This document shows positions 44,831-58,476 of a DNA stretch of 64,000 nucleotides, piece by piece. Where the stretch lies: contig NC_057823.1 in NCBI RefSeq assembly GCF_910594005.1, positions 55,364,015 through 55,428,014 of the forward strand, in the 5' to 3' direction. How positions within the stretch are numbered: position 1 is the stretch's first letter; each line of letters opens with the position of its first letter. This DNA is from Cervus elaphus. Its lineage: Eukaryota > Chordata > Mammalia > Artiodactyla > Cervidae. The notes under the pieces are model-generated. The model was not told the DNA's origin. It searched no databases and worked only from the letters and a program-made list of their open reading frames with translations. The translations under genes and the position numbers were made by a program.

Positions 44831-47479
44831 TTAAAAAGAAAAGCCCACACAGCCATGGCCCACATGGTGTTAGAAAGTAGTGAATGAACTTTCTGTCTCT
44901 AGCCTTGTGCTTGGCAACATAAGTCCTGGTACAGCACGAGCAAGTTCAGTGATGCTGACTTTCTTCTCCTTGAACTTCTCTGTTGTGAAAGTGCTTTTAG
45001 ACTGATAACCATTAGGCATGGCATTTTATAGCTGAACATTATTTGTTCTACCTATTATCACCTCTAATTTTAGGCTTAATCACCTCCAGTGGTCTGAGTG
45101 TGGAGGGTTAGCATTCTTTCTCCTGTCTTTAGCTATTCCAGGCACCAAACTAGAGTAGTTACTGCTTGGCAGTTGCCTTAGGGACTTCTCTAGCTTTGTG
45201 AGCAGGAGAAGAAACCTCAACATCTTTGGTGCGGTCTGGACTTAACTAAGCTTCTCCTTTGCTGCTGCTTTCTGCATGTGGATCAATGCATCTGTCTCTG
45301 TTTTCTGGACTTAAATAGAGGTCTGAAGCTTTCCCTCACTTGGGAAGCATCCCTGGGAGGGAGTCACATGCCAGGTCAGCTCCCTCATGGACAGTAACCT
45401 CAGAGCTCGGAGAGAATGGGAATGAGTGCTGGTAGGCGGGCTGCCCTTTTAGAGATTAGGACAGTACAGGAGGTCTCTCTACTCACGGTGCAGCTGTCCT
45501 TCTTGCTTTCTCATTATTTTTTCATCCTGCATTCCGTGGTGGGGACCAGTAAGTCCCGTAATGCAGGGTTGTGACTGATACATCACCTTGGATTTCTCTC
45601 CAGGGGTCTAGTCCTTAAATGTGTCTTTGGTTGGGCTTCCAGACAGCTCTCACTCCTTCTTTTGGTTTCTGTTAACAAAGGGGGGTTGTTTTCTCAGCAC
45701 CCTAGGGGACTCTTTCTCGTCAGCCATTACCATTACTGATTTTTCTTCCTCTCTTTTCCTCAGCAAATGTCCAGACAGTGCTTTGGTGTCTGAAGATCTA
45801 ATGATCTAATGATCTTCAGAGAATGTCTTTCTTTAATTACTTTTCATTCTTTCTTCTTTTTCCTCTACCTAACCCAAACATATATACACTGTTCCTTTGA
45901 ACAGTTATTTTGTACCTTCCCTCTTTGTGGAAACTGGATTATTAATTTTTTGTTATTGCTGTAATTGAAATGCCCACATTTCAATTTCTGCTGTGAGCAC
46001 TACTCAAAATTTAAATGGACAAGACAGAGAGAAACAGGAGGTGAGGTGAAACATAAAAGCTTTTTATTTTCATAATGGCTTGGAGCATGCCCTCCCTGAG
46101 AGTGGGGAAAGCAGGTACCATGGCAACAGGTTCTAGTCTCTGGGAGGGCTTCAGCGGCACTGGTAGTGCAGGAGTCTGGAGGGTGGGGAGCAGATCGGGA
46201 GCAGCGGTAGCCTTTCCAACAGGAGCTTAAAGTTGCAGGCTCACTTCTAGTGATTACTGCCATGTTTCATAATTGAGTGTGTCTGTGATGTATACATGGC
46301 CAGGTTGTTCATGAAGCTGGAAGACAGTGTAACTAGGAGACAAGGGCATGGACCTTTAAGTTCCTCTCTGTCCCCCTCTAGCAGGTGCCTGGGTTGGGGC
46401 ACTGCTGCGCGCCGGATCCCTTCCAGACTGTCATCCACTCTCTCCCCCCGCCACCTTCCTGCATCTCAGGCCCAGGGCTCCTACCTGTTGAAGTCCAATC
46501 TTCTTGATCAGGAATTACCAGAGTGTGGATCTTTCTGTCAGGGCTTTCTAGAAATGCCACCCAGCTGTTTCAAGAGCTTTACCTTCACCAAAGACCTCTA
46601 TGTTGAACCTCAAACATGCAAAAACTGTGTGGGTTTTTTTTTTTAAATCTTCCCTAGAATAAGTTCTTATCATAGGATTGTTTTTCCTCTCCCAACTCAA
46701 AATGCTGACCCTCATAAAATGTGCACAACCATGCTTAGTTCTGCTAATTGCTGACTTCCTGCTGGACCTTAAACTGAAAGATCTGAAACATCAGATTCAG
46801 TAGTCACAGCAAATTCCAAAAGGAGAAATAAAACTAACTCTATACAAATGCACGTCCTAGAGAAGCTTTAGAACTCTCTAGATGGAAAGAAAAATCTATA
46901 AAGAAGAACCTTTGTATGATAAATAAGAGCCCAACAGCCAGAGCCCACAGTTAAAAATTTATTTTCAGGACTTTGTGCCCTAGTTACACTCCATGTCGTT
47001 TGTATCACCCACCCAGGGTCCATGGAGACAGGCTGTCCCCATACCCAGCTCACAGAATACCAGAGCAGAAAGGCTGGTTTCATACCAGGACTTGCTTCAT
47101 TATAACACAGTCTCTCCATGTACCCATCAATCCTGCCTCCTCGAGGCTTCTGTTTAAATTTGTTCTCTGCATCCTCCTCCTCCTCATCCCATTTTGCACA
47201 GCACCAGATAGTCTTCAGAACCCTTTTCGCCTCTGTGTTGCTCTGTCTTTACAACCTCCCTGTGAAGTAGATTAGAGGGCGACGATGGTCGTTTTTTGGC
47301 CTCTTTGGCAGCCACATCATTTATATGCTGCCTCCCAAGTGCCCTGGTACCCATTGGCATGGGTGCAATATATTGAAATCAGCAGGGCTGATATTCTGAA
47401 TCTTGAGTTCCTTCAAGTCCTTTGACCACCAGCCTGAGAATAGCCCGCAGATATTAAGTGCTTGTCCTGTCAGGTACTG

Positions 47480-47534
47480 GGCATACATTGATGAATAAGG
47501 CATACATTGATGAACTGGGCATACACTGAAGAAC
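47480..47534. repeat. 19-bp tandem repeat, about three copies
   Basis: Units starting ggcatacattgatgaa at 47480 and 47499 and ggcatacactgaagaa at 47518; the third is diverged. Confidence 0.88.
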
Positions 47535-47834
47535 ACTTTACTCCTATAGACTCAGTTGTTCTCCTGCACCAAATGCTGGGCCAAGGAAATTCTCCCTTGC
47601 CTGGCCTCATAGAGAGGAATTTGATGTTAATTTTTTTTCCTTGCCCATTAAATTTCATGAACAATAGATGAATTATAATTACAGGAATGCTTTAATAGAT
47701 GTAGAACTGTGTTTATTTTTAAAAATATAGTAAGGTGCCATCCTTGCCTGGTGTATGTTATTATTTTACCTGAGACTTTTGGTCTGCTCTGTAGAAGACT
47801 AATTGTTTTATCTGGACCCTTAGCAAAGTTGTTG

Positions 47835-48490
47835 AGTCAATAAACAATTTGAAAAAATTCAATACTGTAACTAATCAAAGAAATGCAACTTAAAATGGAA
47901 TAGGTACAATATTGTTTACTACTTATTAAAAATTTCAAAATAGGATTGCCTTAGGGTTCAGAGAGCTAAAACATTCTAGGTGGGAGTGTAAATGGATAGA
48001 AGTCTCCTAGATGACAGTTTGCTAGTGTATAGTAAAAGTATTTATACGCTTTAATCCAGAAATGCCACTTCTGTGAATTTATTCTAGAGAAAGAAAGATG
48101 TGCCACTATTGAAAACAATTGGATTAGCCAATAAAAGAGGATTTCTTAGATAAATTATGGAATATCCATACAGTAGAATACTATAAACCTTAAATATGTA
48201 GACTAGGACAGTGAATGATATGTGAAAAATTCATAGTAGAGCAATAGCAACAGGTTATAAAATTGTGTACATACAGTATGATTCTGGCTTGTATTAAGAT
48301 ACATGTGTGTATCCATGTATGTGTGTGTACCTGGGAAAAGCATAGGACATAACATGTAAATCTTTAAAAACTGGGTAAAACTTAGTTATTTCTAATCAGT
48401 GGAATTACAAGTGATTTTTATTTTCTTTGTGTTTTGCTGTCTTTTTCATTATACCACAATGGATGCTTTTCACTTATAATACCAAAAAAA
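47835..48490 (+). mobile_element. Old L1 3' fragment, sense
   Basis: 'actaatcaaagaaatgcaac', 'ggtgggagtgtaaatggata', 'aaattatggaatatccatac' and 'gcttttcacttataatacc' followed by an A-rich run correspond to the ORF2 C-terminus and 3' UTR of an old L1M-type element. Many indels. Confidence 0.75.
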
Positions 48491-48779
48491 AAAAACCCAA
48501 AAAACCCAAAAAAGCAGGCGGAGGGGGGACTTAGTCTTAGTTTTTTCCCCCTGATGATAACACCAAGAGAAAGAATAAAGGATAGCCATTTTTAAATGGT
48601 CACTACACGTTAAAGACATCTGATGACATTTACTGATTTGTATTAGGGGAGATAAAAACGTTTTATTTTGTAAATTTCACACCCTGTGTCTGTGCTGAGG
48701 GTGGAGGAGTCATCTGTGGGGATGTGCATTTTTAAGGGAGTGTACATCCAGGTAGGAGTGTGTATGCATGCACGTGTTT

Positions 48780-48822
48780 ATGTGCACACACGCGTGTGTG
48801 TGTGTGTTTGTGTGTATGTAGC
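48780..48822. repeat. TG/CA microsatellite
   Basis: Imperfect: gtgcacacacgcgtgtgtgt, then tttgtgtgtatg. Confidence 0.9.
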
Positions 48823-51800
48823 CAGATGTCATAACCTCACAGGACCACCATCCTTGCAGGAGGCTCTCAGATCTGCATATCCAAAGATACTGCCTGTGGT
48901 GAGCTGACCACTGTGGTTCACACCCCTGACTCCTTGGCCACGAGCTCACTCATTTGATGCCAAAGGTGCCCCTACAGGCATCCTGCCTTCAGTGGGTCAG
49001 GCGTCTAAAGAACTTAAAGTTGCACTGAGGCTTCAGGAGACAGTCACATATAGGACTGATGCTCTGACTTCTTAAAGCCCCTTGCTATTTGTTTTTTTTA
49101 AGCACCAATACCAATTCATAGAGAAGACTTGTTTTGGTGAGTTCAAGTGATTTTTTATATATTTTTTTACTTTTATTTAGTGAACTCTCTCCTACCTTCT
49201 GTGGAATCCTACCTTCCACAGAGTAGCAGGACACCCTGAACCTTGCTACTTTCCCCCCTCAAGTTTCCCACACACACTTGATCTTTCTAATGGGTTACTC
49301 CTTTGTTTATTTCCTGCCCCTGTTTAATGATTACTTAGCTTTTTAGGTAGCCCAACCACATGCTGGGACTTGTCACCAGGATTTTCTCCTTCTATGTGAT
49401 TTTTTCCTTCCATATAAATTTCTGGAAGGTGGTCTTCTGTTTGCAAGACTGAGCAGTAGATCTGCTAGTGACATGTTTTCAGGAAGAGCCATTTCCAAAC
49501 TGGGTTGGGGCCACAGAGGTGGGTGGGGTGGGGTGAGCTGCCAAAGCCGCAGGGCGTTCCCATCATTGTGTGGGAAACCATAGGAGTAGCAAAGATCCCA
49601 GGGCTTCCACTTGGGTTAAACAGCTGTTGACAAAGACTTCGGAATTCCTGCGGAAAAGGAGCCAGACTCCTTTAGCATATAACTTTTAAGGAGGTCTCAG
49701 GCAGGCTCTGATATTTGTGGTTGAAGATAGTTCTTCTTACTTGCCTGTGTGTTTATACATGTGCTTTGTAGTCTCCTCATCTGTAGACTTACAGACTACA
49801 CTCTGATGAACAGGCCTAGCTCACACATCTTCCCCTTAGGGAGGCCTTCCCTAGTCTACTTAGATTGGTGCTCCTCACTTTTTTATCACATGCTCCTGTT
49901 TCATATCTTCTTGTCACTTTCACAGTCAGATATTCTTACTAATGTACTATGTACTGTCTTTCCAATTGGAATAGAATGCCAGTATGCCAAAAACAGGGAT
50001 CTTGCCATTCTGGTTCCCTGCTTCAGTGCTTAGAAGGAGTTGTGGGCTCTCCTGGTTGTTGAATCACATGTGGTAGGTGTAAGAGCCTGCAGGAGTCCAG
50101 GGGAGTTGGAGCTGAGAGTGAGAGCAGAACCATATGACCTGAGGTTAGACAGATAGGCAGGGTTAAATCACATGGGCCACAGTGAGGGGTTTGGAGTTAC
50201 CTGAGCACCTGATGTTCATTACGTTGATTCATCTCTGTGGGTTTACACATATCCAGATTGTCTGCTGAAGTCACTTCTTGATGGCATTTCTCCTGGGGCT
50301 TGTGCGCCCCTGAGTCCTCAGAGTGTTTCTTTAGCCGGTGCCACATTCTCTTCTCGTCTCCACTGCCAGCAGCTTGGCGTTCATTCTTCACCTGCCGTTT
50401 CCCACAAGCTGGGCAGAACAGGATGACAAGAGCTAAGGTGTTAGGCTTTGTTGCTTGCACAATTGGAAGCATTCCAGAAGCTTGTCATTAACCACCTTGA
50501 CTTCCTCATCGAAAAGTACTGGATTTGGGCTTTATGAATGATACTCACCAAGAGCCTGAAGGCTGGGGGATTGGGGCCCAGATCTCAACTGCACTGTTTG
50601 AGTCATTTGTGTCTCTTTTCCCAGGCCTTATTTGCTATTCTCTGCCTAATGATATTGTTGGTTTTCACACTTTGAATTTGTAATTCCTGTTTGTCAACAC
50701 TGTACTTTGTTTTAGAATTTGTTTCCAGAGTAGCAGAATTCAGTTTGGCACTGCCTATGAGGATAAACCAGGTTTTGCCTGGCATGTGTTGAAGTAAGGA
50801 CTCTTCTGGCATAATTCCCTGATGACTCTATTTTTGTGATTAAGGCAATAAATGTAACAGAAGGATTTGTGTATTCACTCATATTCTAACATGTACCACT
50901 GTATATAAACATATTTTATATGTATAGATAAATAAGATGAGCTGCTATTTCACTTCAGCTTGGACTACATTGACGTTTTAGGAGATAACAGTTTAGGTGT
51001 AGCAAGGAGCTAGATGTTGGTGTAGAACTTCAGGAACGAGGAGTTGTATAAAGATGTAATTCACTCAGATTTTTTTTTCTAATTTTTATGAGTTGTGAAA
51101 CATATGTTGTTGCATTTTTTTTAAGAATTGTATTCTTTAGCATCAGAAATGTAAACATATATAAAAATGCTGATTTCTACTCATGTGATTCTTCATGGAG
51201 GTTAGAGATCTCGGGTTTCATTTTTCATTGATCATAACAACTGATCTCCAGAACTTTTCCAGGGGGTGTCAGCTCTTATATATGAAGAGGCATGAATTTT
51301 TCAGGACACCTTGAAATAATTATTTTCTCTGTTAATTGCCTGTCCACATGTAGTTCATAAGTTCATTGATAGCACATGTAGGTTTATAAATTTCAGTCAT
51401 TTTGGTATGTTGGCCCAGTGTACCAGTAATCCAGTTTTTTCAGCCTAAGTCTCTCAATTTGTTTCAGGTTCATGGCAAGGAATGTAATTTTCTGTCTGTA
51501 TCCTTTTTGAGGTGAAAGTACACTCCTTTTCAAAGCTATGCCATTCAGATGGGCTATTTCTTTCATTTAAAAAATCTTCATGAAAAGAAATAGATTACCC
51601 AGTGCATAAGTGTGTGTCCATATTCACGTATATGCATACCTGTTTCTCTCTCTCTCTCGCCTGCTCTCAATTTGTCAGTTTCTCTCTCAGTAACATCACC
51701 CGTACTCCCATCAGTGGATTTGAAATCTTGAGTGCACCTCATGAAAGGATTATGGTCAGTTTATAGATGCAGCAACAAACTTAGCATTTCACAGAAATTG

Positions 51801-53884
51801 AGAACCCCTGACTGTTCAGTCTTGGAGCCATTGTTCTTATTGGAGCTAAGCCACATGGAAAAGGGCCAATCCCTTAACCTTTGATGTAGTTCCTTTTATC
51901 CCTGACTTTTCATCTGTAAAATAGATCTAGTAATACAGATCTGTTATTTTAATTAATTAAAAGTTGTTAAGATGGTTCAGTTCAATGGGCTTTATAAATG
52001 TTTACATGCCATGTTTAATATTGGTGCTCTTTGTGGGTGACTATTAGCTAGGTAGCAGGTAACTAGCACCTAGAGGCTGTTAGGTACTCTAGGTTTCCAG
52101 CTTATTGGCTAAACATTTTGATCTTTCATGGACTCGCCTGTGGAGAAGTCGGTAAAAGACTTAGCATAATGACTAAGGGAAAAATGTGGAATAGCTTCAG
52201 AGACCTACTGTGTTAACAGACATAGATACAAAGTACAGTGCTGACACATTTCAGTTACTCAAATAAATATGAAAAGTAGTATATTCTGGTGTTCGCCTGT
52301 CTTGAACTCATCCTCTCACAGGGCTTTCTTATGCTAGTTTGCAAAGCTCTTATATCTCATGGAATAGAGGCATTTAAGTCTTAGTAGTTGAGACCTTTCT
52401 GAGTCTACAGAGAAGCATAACTGATTATTTTATCCCTCTGATCAGAATTTTCTCCCGGAGTATCATCTCATTGAGTGGGGTGGAGGGGGGATGGCGAGGG
52501 GAAGCTATAGTGGCCTGCAAAGTCCTCCAGGATTTCCTGCCCCCAAGTCCGTGACCTGACTTCTCCTGATACCTTCTTCTTTGCTGGCTGTGCATCAGGG
52601 ACACTGGCTTTCACTGGTGCTGCCAGCTGCCTGCATCTGCTGTTTCCTTGGAGGACTCTTCCCAAAGACCCACATGGCGTGCTTCCTTCTTCCTTCAGGC
52701 TGCTAGCACATGCCTCCCTCCCAGTGGCTCCTTCCCTCACCACCATGCCTCAAACTGCAGACAGCCCCCCGGTGCTCTCTTTCCACTATAGATTTTATTT
52801 GGTTATTGTCTGTTTGACCACAAAAGAATATAAGCTTTTAAAGCAGGGAATTTGTGGGTAGGATCATCCATCTTGTTCATGGCCTTATCCCTAGCACTTA
52901 AAGCAGTCCCTTGTGCATGATAGGCAGCAGAAGGTCCTAAGGCAGTTTCTCCAGGGCCTGCCTTTTTTGGACAGTACTCGCCTAAAGGTGGCAGGTGAAC
53001 CACTGAAGGGAACATCACCACCAGCAGAAACTGATCTCTTCACAATGCTTGGTGGCATCGGGTTGGCACACACAGGAGCATCTAATATGCCTCCTCTGTG
53101 CTCCAGCATCTCTCTCCAGACTGGAGAACATAAGCCTCAAAATAAGTCAATCAGTGATAATGTGAAAGGACTTTAAAAACTGTAGAATGCTTTGAAAATG
53201 ATAATAACTGAACTTGAGAATGGATTATTATATAATTTGAAATAGTTAAGTAATTTTCCAGGAAGCAGGGTTCCCTGGGCCAGCTTCTCTGCAGGTCTTT
53301 CTGTATGTCAGTACTATGCTTCCTCATCTGGGCCTGTGGACTGGGTCCAAGAATACAGCTGCAGGCCAGAGCCTGATCTAGCCAGGGCCAGAGAGGGCAA
53401 GTTCATCCATTAACCCCTAGACTGAAGGGATATGCCTTCCATCTGCACAAAACTATTCGGGTACCAAGTAGCTGAGACCATGCAAGGCAAGTAGAATGCA
53501 GGTTAGCCTGTTGTTAGTCTCTGAATGACAGTGACTAATTAGGAAAACTAGACAGCTTAGCAGCAAAAGTATAATTCTTGTTGTTAATGAAACTTGGCCT
53601 ATTCTGGAGGGGGCCAGTAATTCCCATGACCCAGATTAGTTTTCTCCCAGAAGAAAAGCCTAGGGATTTTATACTGTTGGTAGGCAGAGATGAACCTAAT
53701 ATTCTTCTTTGCTTTCAAAACATCCTTTTTAAAATAATCTGGTTCTCCTTTTACCCATGTTCTTTTTAAGGCTAGGCTATGTAGAAGAGAGGCAAGTGAG
53801 ATAAAAATGACAGATCATATACTGTATATATTATATCTCACACACACATACACACCCGCATTGCATTGTACCAGAGAGCATTTA
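48823..53884. other. Intronic sequence, no gene recognised
   Basis: About 5 kb of mostly unique intron; short simple repeats only (TC run about 51645-51658; CA run about 53838-53855). Small overlapping frames on both strands lack domains. Confidence 0.5.
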
Positions 53885-54340
53885 GTAGCAGTAGCTCTGG
53901 ACTGCAGACTGCCTGGCATCAAATTCCCGCCTTACGACTTATTCAATATGTGGTGGTAGTGTTTAGTCGCTGAGACGGGTCCTACTCTTTGTGACTCAAT
54001 GGACTGTAACCCACCAGGCTTCTCTGTCCATGTTTCCCAGGCAAGAATACTGGAGTGGGTTGCCATTTCCTTCTCCAGGGGATCTTCCTGACCTGGGGAT
54101 CAAACTTATGTCTCCCGCACTGGAAGGCGGGTTCTTTACCACTGAGCCACCAGTGTGTGGTAGGCCCCCCAGTATGTGACCCTGGACAAATTTCTGGATT
54201 TTCTGAGCCTTAGTTTCTTCATGTGGGGGGCAGTAATGGAACTCACCTCATAAGGTTATTGTAAAGATAAAATAAGTTAATCAATGGAATGCTTATTAAT
54301 ACTTGTCTCACAGTAAGTGCTTGGTCAGTGTCAGTAGCTG
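53885..54340 (+). repeat. MIR SINE relic split by a Bov-tA
   Basis: The left half (53885-53952) has 'agctctggactgcagactgc' and 'aaattcccgccttacgactt'. The right half (about 54170-54340) resumes 'agtatgtgaccctggacaaa', 'gagccttagtttcttcatgt', 'aactcacctcataaggttat'. The halves are colinear with MIR, so the Bov-tA at 53950-54154 inserted into it. Near-duplicate caatatgtg/cagtatgtg at the junctions is the decayed target duplication. Confidence 0.85.
53950..54154 (-). mobile_element. Bov-tA SINE, antisense, inside a MIR
   Basis: 'gtttagtcgctgagacgggt', 'gggttgccatttccttctcc', 'cttcctgacctggggatcaa' and 'ttctttaccactgagccacc' define an antisense copy. Its tRNA-side end has decayed (gtgtgtggtaggcccccc). 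Confidence 0.93.
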
Positions 54341-54740
54341 TTATTGTTGATGATGATCTTAATAATCTAAGGCAGGTAGGAAATAATGAAATTGCAGAAA
54401 GGGATAAGAAAAGGCAAAGTGAGATTTTTTTTCCCCACAGGAGACACTGTCCTAGAAGGTTTAAGTGTATTGAAAAGAGCCTGATATAACATTGTGAACT
54501 TAGGCTGTATTTTATAGTGCCTATTAGAGCAGTCATGTAATAATGGTACTTATACCCTACGAGTATTTCATGGCCTTGATACCTTTTGGATTAGCACTGT
54601 GGCCAAGGAGAGCCGCCTGGTTGGTTACATGCTGTCAGTGTTGCAGTAAGATGCTCTGGCCACTCCCCTGACTGCTGTCCCCCCTTGACAAAGGTAGCAA
54701 TACATTAGTAGATTACATGACAGTTTAAGCCAGACATTTA

Positions 54741-54829
54741 GGGAGTTGGTGATGGACAGGGAGGCCTGGCGTGCTGAGGTTCATGGGGTTGCAAAGAGTC
54801 GGACGTGACTGAGCGACCGAATTGAATTA
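54741..54829 (+). mobile_element. BovB 3' terminus fragment, sense
   Basis: About 90 nt: gggagttggtgatggacagg, 'gaggcctggcgtgctgaggt', 'caaagagtcggacgtgactg', ending gagcgaccgaattgaatta. Low divergence from the BovB end. Confidence 0.92.
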
Positions 54830-54894
54830 GTGCAACTGAGCCTTGATAACCTCAAAGGAAGGTGACCTCCTAAAGCATGCATGTGTTCTTTTTT

Positions 54895-55440
54895 CCCCCA
54901 ACACCTAATACAAGCAAACTCTGTGCCAAGCCCTGGTGATGGGGCAATAAGGGAGGATAATGCCATCCCAGTTTTCTTGGAACTTCTAGTAAGTGGAGGA
55001 GACAGACAATGATAATTCCATGAATAATGACATAATTCACTAAGTGCTAGGAAGGAGAATTGCAGAATTAAGAGTTGTAATGAGGTATCTGACCTGGCTT
55101 GGGGTATCCAGCAGAGACCTCTTTGGGAAAAGAGAGTGATGAGTTAGGAGAGAGCCAGATCAAGAGGGACTGCAGAGCTTCCCTGGTCAGGGGATAGGCA
55201 TTAGAAAGGAAGGCACCCAGACCTAACTAGAGTTTTAGCCCAGAGATCCATGAGCTAAGGGAGAGACGATGGAGGAAGGTCTAGATCAGGCAGGAACTTG
55301 GAGGCCAAGGGTTTTCAACTTGAAATTTAAAACAGTAATCTTTGGTGGATTTTAAATAGGTAGTGGAATTGGATTGGAGGAGACCAGAGTAGAAACAGAG
55401 TTGGTTGCACACTCATATTTTGGAACAGTCTCCACTTTAG
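54895..55440 (+). repeat. Ancient mammalian repeat, class not assigned
   Basis: Phrases such as 'actctgtgccaagccctggt', 'gtggaggagacagacaatga', 'ttaggagagagccagatcaa' and 'aacttggaggccaagggttt' follow the same old repeat seen at 26600-27540, though strongly diverged. Confidence 0.45.
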
Positions 55441-55564
55441 ACTGCAAGCTGTATGCCAAAGGTACTGTGACTTTTTAAGATTCACCCGAATCCCTTTTCC
55501 TTTTCTCTAAAGAATTTTCAGCACCAGATGGGCCTCTGTAACTGGGCATTAAAGTTGACGTGTA

Positions 55565-55763
55565 TGAAAAGTGACAGTGAAATTCACTCAGTTGTGTCCA
55601 ATTCTTTGCGACCCCATAGACTATACAGTCCATGGAATTCTCTAGGCCAGAATACTGGAGTGGCTAGCCTTTCCCTTCTCCAGCAGATCTTCCTGACCCA
55701 GGAATCGAACCAGGGTCTCCTGCATTGCAGGTGGATTCTTTACCAACTGAGCTATCCAAGCCC
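55565..55763 (-). mobile_element. Bov-tA SINE, antisense
   Basis: 'tgaaaagtgacagtgaaatt', 'ttgtgtccaattctttgcga', 'aggaatcgaaccagggtctc' and 'gagctatccaagccc' define a full antisense copy of the same subtype as the one at 4466 (agtccatggaattctc variant). Confidence 0.94.
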
Positions 55764-57273
55764 TGATGTGTATCATATTGGTCAATACTTACCATCTTAG
55801 CAGTGATGCTTACCCATCTGAAATATAGTTTATACATTTCACTGAAAGTAGAGAAGACATTGTTGTTATTTACAGAACTTTGAGGCCCTTGGATGAAAGC
55901 AGAGCAGCCTGCAGGGATGCACGTATGGCCATAATTGTCTTGGGGATGGGGAGGGGCTGCTCTGGAAACCATCCATTTAGCCATTCCTTCTTTTTCCCTT
56001 TTAATTCATTCTTCTCTCTCAAAGTGTTCACTCTTTTGATCTGACTCTGCCAGCCAACTACAAATGGAATGCTATCATATATGAGGGGCATTTTGCCACT
56101 TTCATGTTTTTGTCAAGCATGAAGTCATTTTCACTGCAAGAAGGGAGTAGAAATGGCGTTTAGTCCAATAGCACTGTCATAGGCTCTTCTCCTTTTTCTT
56201 CCTCTCTCTTGCTTTTTTCCCCCTTCTTCCAGTTTAGTAATTTGGGTGGTGAATTGAGGGGGAGAAGCTTTTATTTATTTTTTTTCTCTATTGTAACCAT
56301 TGCTTTTTCTCCCACATGCTCAAGCCTCAAGATATTCATTTGTGGTTGGATTTTCTGAGTGGGTTAAAGAAGAGTGTCTTTTAGCCTAGCTGAACTGACC
56401 CTTACTTGCGTGGGAGCAGCAGAGTGCTGAAGTGAAGATTATGGGCTCTGCAGCCACCTTGAGTTCCTTTCCTGGCTCTGTCCTTTGTTAGAGTGTGACC
56501 TCAAGCAAATTACTTAACTTTTCAGTGCTTCAGTTTCCTCATCTGTAAAATGACAGTGATAGCCTTACCTGCTTGTCTCAGGGCTTTCTCTCGAAGATTA
56601 CACTGTAAAAAGTATCCATCATAAACCATTTCAAAGTTTCAAATCTGACTTCTCACTGGATAGCCATTCCCAGAAAGATGTTAAATATGGTTGGTGAACA
56701 TGACCCCAGTCAGTACACGGAAAAATTTATTTTAAACTCTCATTCTGGTGCCAGCCATCGGTACAGTCCAGCAAAGATGTATTTATGGCTCTGATGGGTT
56801 TCCTTGGTAGAGGCCTCCTGAGCACCATCCAGACTGGTCCCGCCTCACTGAGTTCAGGTGGTATCTAGGCAGCACACACAGTCCGACTTAGTAGAAAACT
56901 CGTGGCCAGTGGTGGTGGGGATTCCCCTCACCATTTCCCCACTCCGTACTAAAGATGAATTTGAAGCTGGTGAAAGGAACCACATTGACAACCCTTGAAA
57001 CTTAACTTGCGTTGGGTAACCACAAAAAATGTATAGTTCTAGCAACTTCATTTCTAGCTAATCCTTCTTGGCACCGGGGCTTGGAGCTTCTCTAACCCTG
57101 AGAGGATGGTAGAGAAATAAGTGATATTCACTGCAGCTTGGGTGCCCACTCACACAATGACTTTCTTAATTGGTAACCTGAGGCCTTCCCAGTCCCTGCC
57201 TGTGTGCTGCAGGGGACTCACTCCAAGATCCAGATCCATCTCATAGTCCTGAGACACTCATGAGAAGGGAAGC
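55764..57273. other. Intronic sequence with a MIR
   Basis: Unique intron with a pyrimidine-rich stretch (about 56185-56235) and a MIR relic (56425-56610). No gene. Confidence 0.55.
56425..56610 (+). repeat. MIR SINE relic, sense
   Basis: 'gcagccaccttgagttcctt', 'gtgacctcaagcaaattact', 'ttcagtttcctcatctgtaa', 'aatgacagtgatagccttac' follow MIR order closely; among the better-preserved MIRs here. Confidence 0.85.
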
Positions 57274-57879
57274 TACACGTGCACCCCAATGTTCATCGCA
57301 GCACTGTTTATAATAGCCAGGACATGGAAGCAACCTAGATGCCCATCAGCAGATGAATGGATAAGGAAGCTGTGGTACATATACACCATGGAATATTACT
57401 CAGCCGTTAAAAAGAATTCATTTGAATCAGTTCTAATGAGATGGATGAAACTGGAGCCCATTATACAGAGTGAAGTAAGCCAGAAAGATAAAGAACGTTA
57501 CAGCATACTAACACATATATATAGAATTTAGAAAGATGGTAACGAGAACCCTATATGCAAAACAGAAAAAGAGACACAGAAGTACAGAACAGACTTTTGA
57601 ACTCTGTGGGAGAAGGTGAGGGTGGGATGTTTCGAAAGAACAGCATGTATATTATCTATGGTGAAACAGATCACCAGCCCAGGTGGGATGCATGAGACAA
57701 GTGCTCGGGCCTGGTGCACTGGGAAGACCCAGAGGAATCGGGTGGAGAAGGAAGTGGGAGGGGGGATCGGGATGGGGAATACGTGTAACTCAATGGCTGA
57801 TTCATATCAATGTATGACAAAACCCACTGAAATGTTGTGAAGTAATTAGCCTCCAACTAATAAAAAAAAAAAAAAAAAA
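57274..57879 (+). mobile_element. Young L1, 5'-truncated, sense
   Basis: It begins within the ORF2 C-terminus (acacgtgcaccccaatgttc), passes the L1 end 'gtggtacatatacaccatgg', and ends 'agcctccaactaataaaa' plus an A-run. The 80-codon frame at 57289 (ending DKERYSILTHIYRI) is the ORF2 C-terminus. It is nearly identical to the reverse-oriented 3' blocks at 32.7 and 37.3 kb. I could not identify a target duplication. It is a simple 5' truncation without inversion. Confidence 0.93.
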
Positions 57880-58476
57880 AGAAATGTTCCCATGGATTGA
57901 TTGTGAACATAATCACTTAGAGGAGAGAGTTCTGTGTGGCCTTCTGTCAGAGGGGTATCTAGAGCTGGCCTTGCAGACAGGTGAGCTTTGGATGGTTAGG
58001 GGAGGACTTGCCAGGCAGGCCTAACCCTTGGAAGCAAATGAGTGTGGTGAGTTTTGCTATAGTTTCCAATGAGGCTCTCAACCTATCATACCCAGAGTTG
58101 CTTGTAGGGAAATAATAGAAATTAAGTAACAGTCTATTTTGAATTTATCTGTAGATTTGAAGTATATCATAATTTTTTTTTAAGTAGAAATGAAAAGAAA
58201 AAAGAATAACCAGAAGAAAAAATTAGCCCTTGAAATACAGGTGGAAGAGACAGGTTCCTTGCCCCAGGTAAAAGCAGGCCACTAGAGATTCCTGAACGTG
58301 ACACCGGGTGACACCACCAACTTACAGTGTGACTTTAAATTGGCACTTGCTGCTGCTTCCACATTGTCACCTCCACTGTCTTGACGGCCCCTGTGGACAA
58401 TACCAGCTGTCATTTATTAAGCCATTATTTCAACCCAAGAGATCAACTCACCTAGTTTTACTTTATTGGCCTTAAA

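Larger units (their letters stand above)
44335..47834. other. Intronic sequence, no gene supported
   Basis: Largely unique. It includes a duplicated hairpin-forming segment (44778-44830) and the 19-bp tandem array (47480-47534). Frames of up to 116 codons (46296-46646 +) have no recognised domain and overlap frames on the other strand. Confidence 0.5.

Noticed and set aside
47480..47534. CRISPR-like array
   Set aside because: Three 19-bp units with no spacers in a mammalian intron; a simple tandem repeat.
57240..57900. Target-site duplication for the young sense L1
   Set aside because: The flanks (gagaagggaag... and gaaatgttccc...) do not match convincingly.
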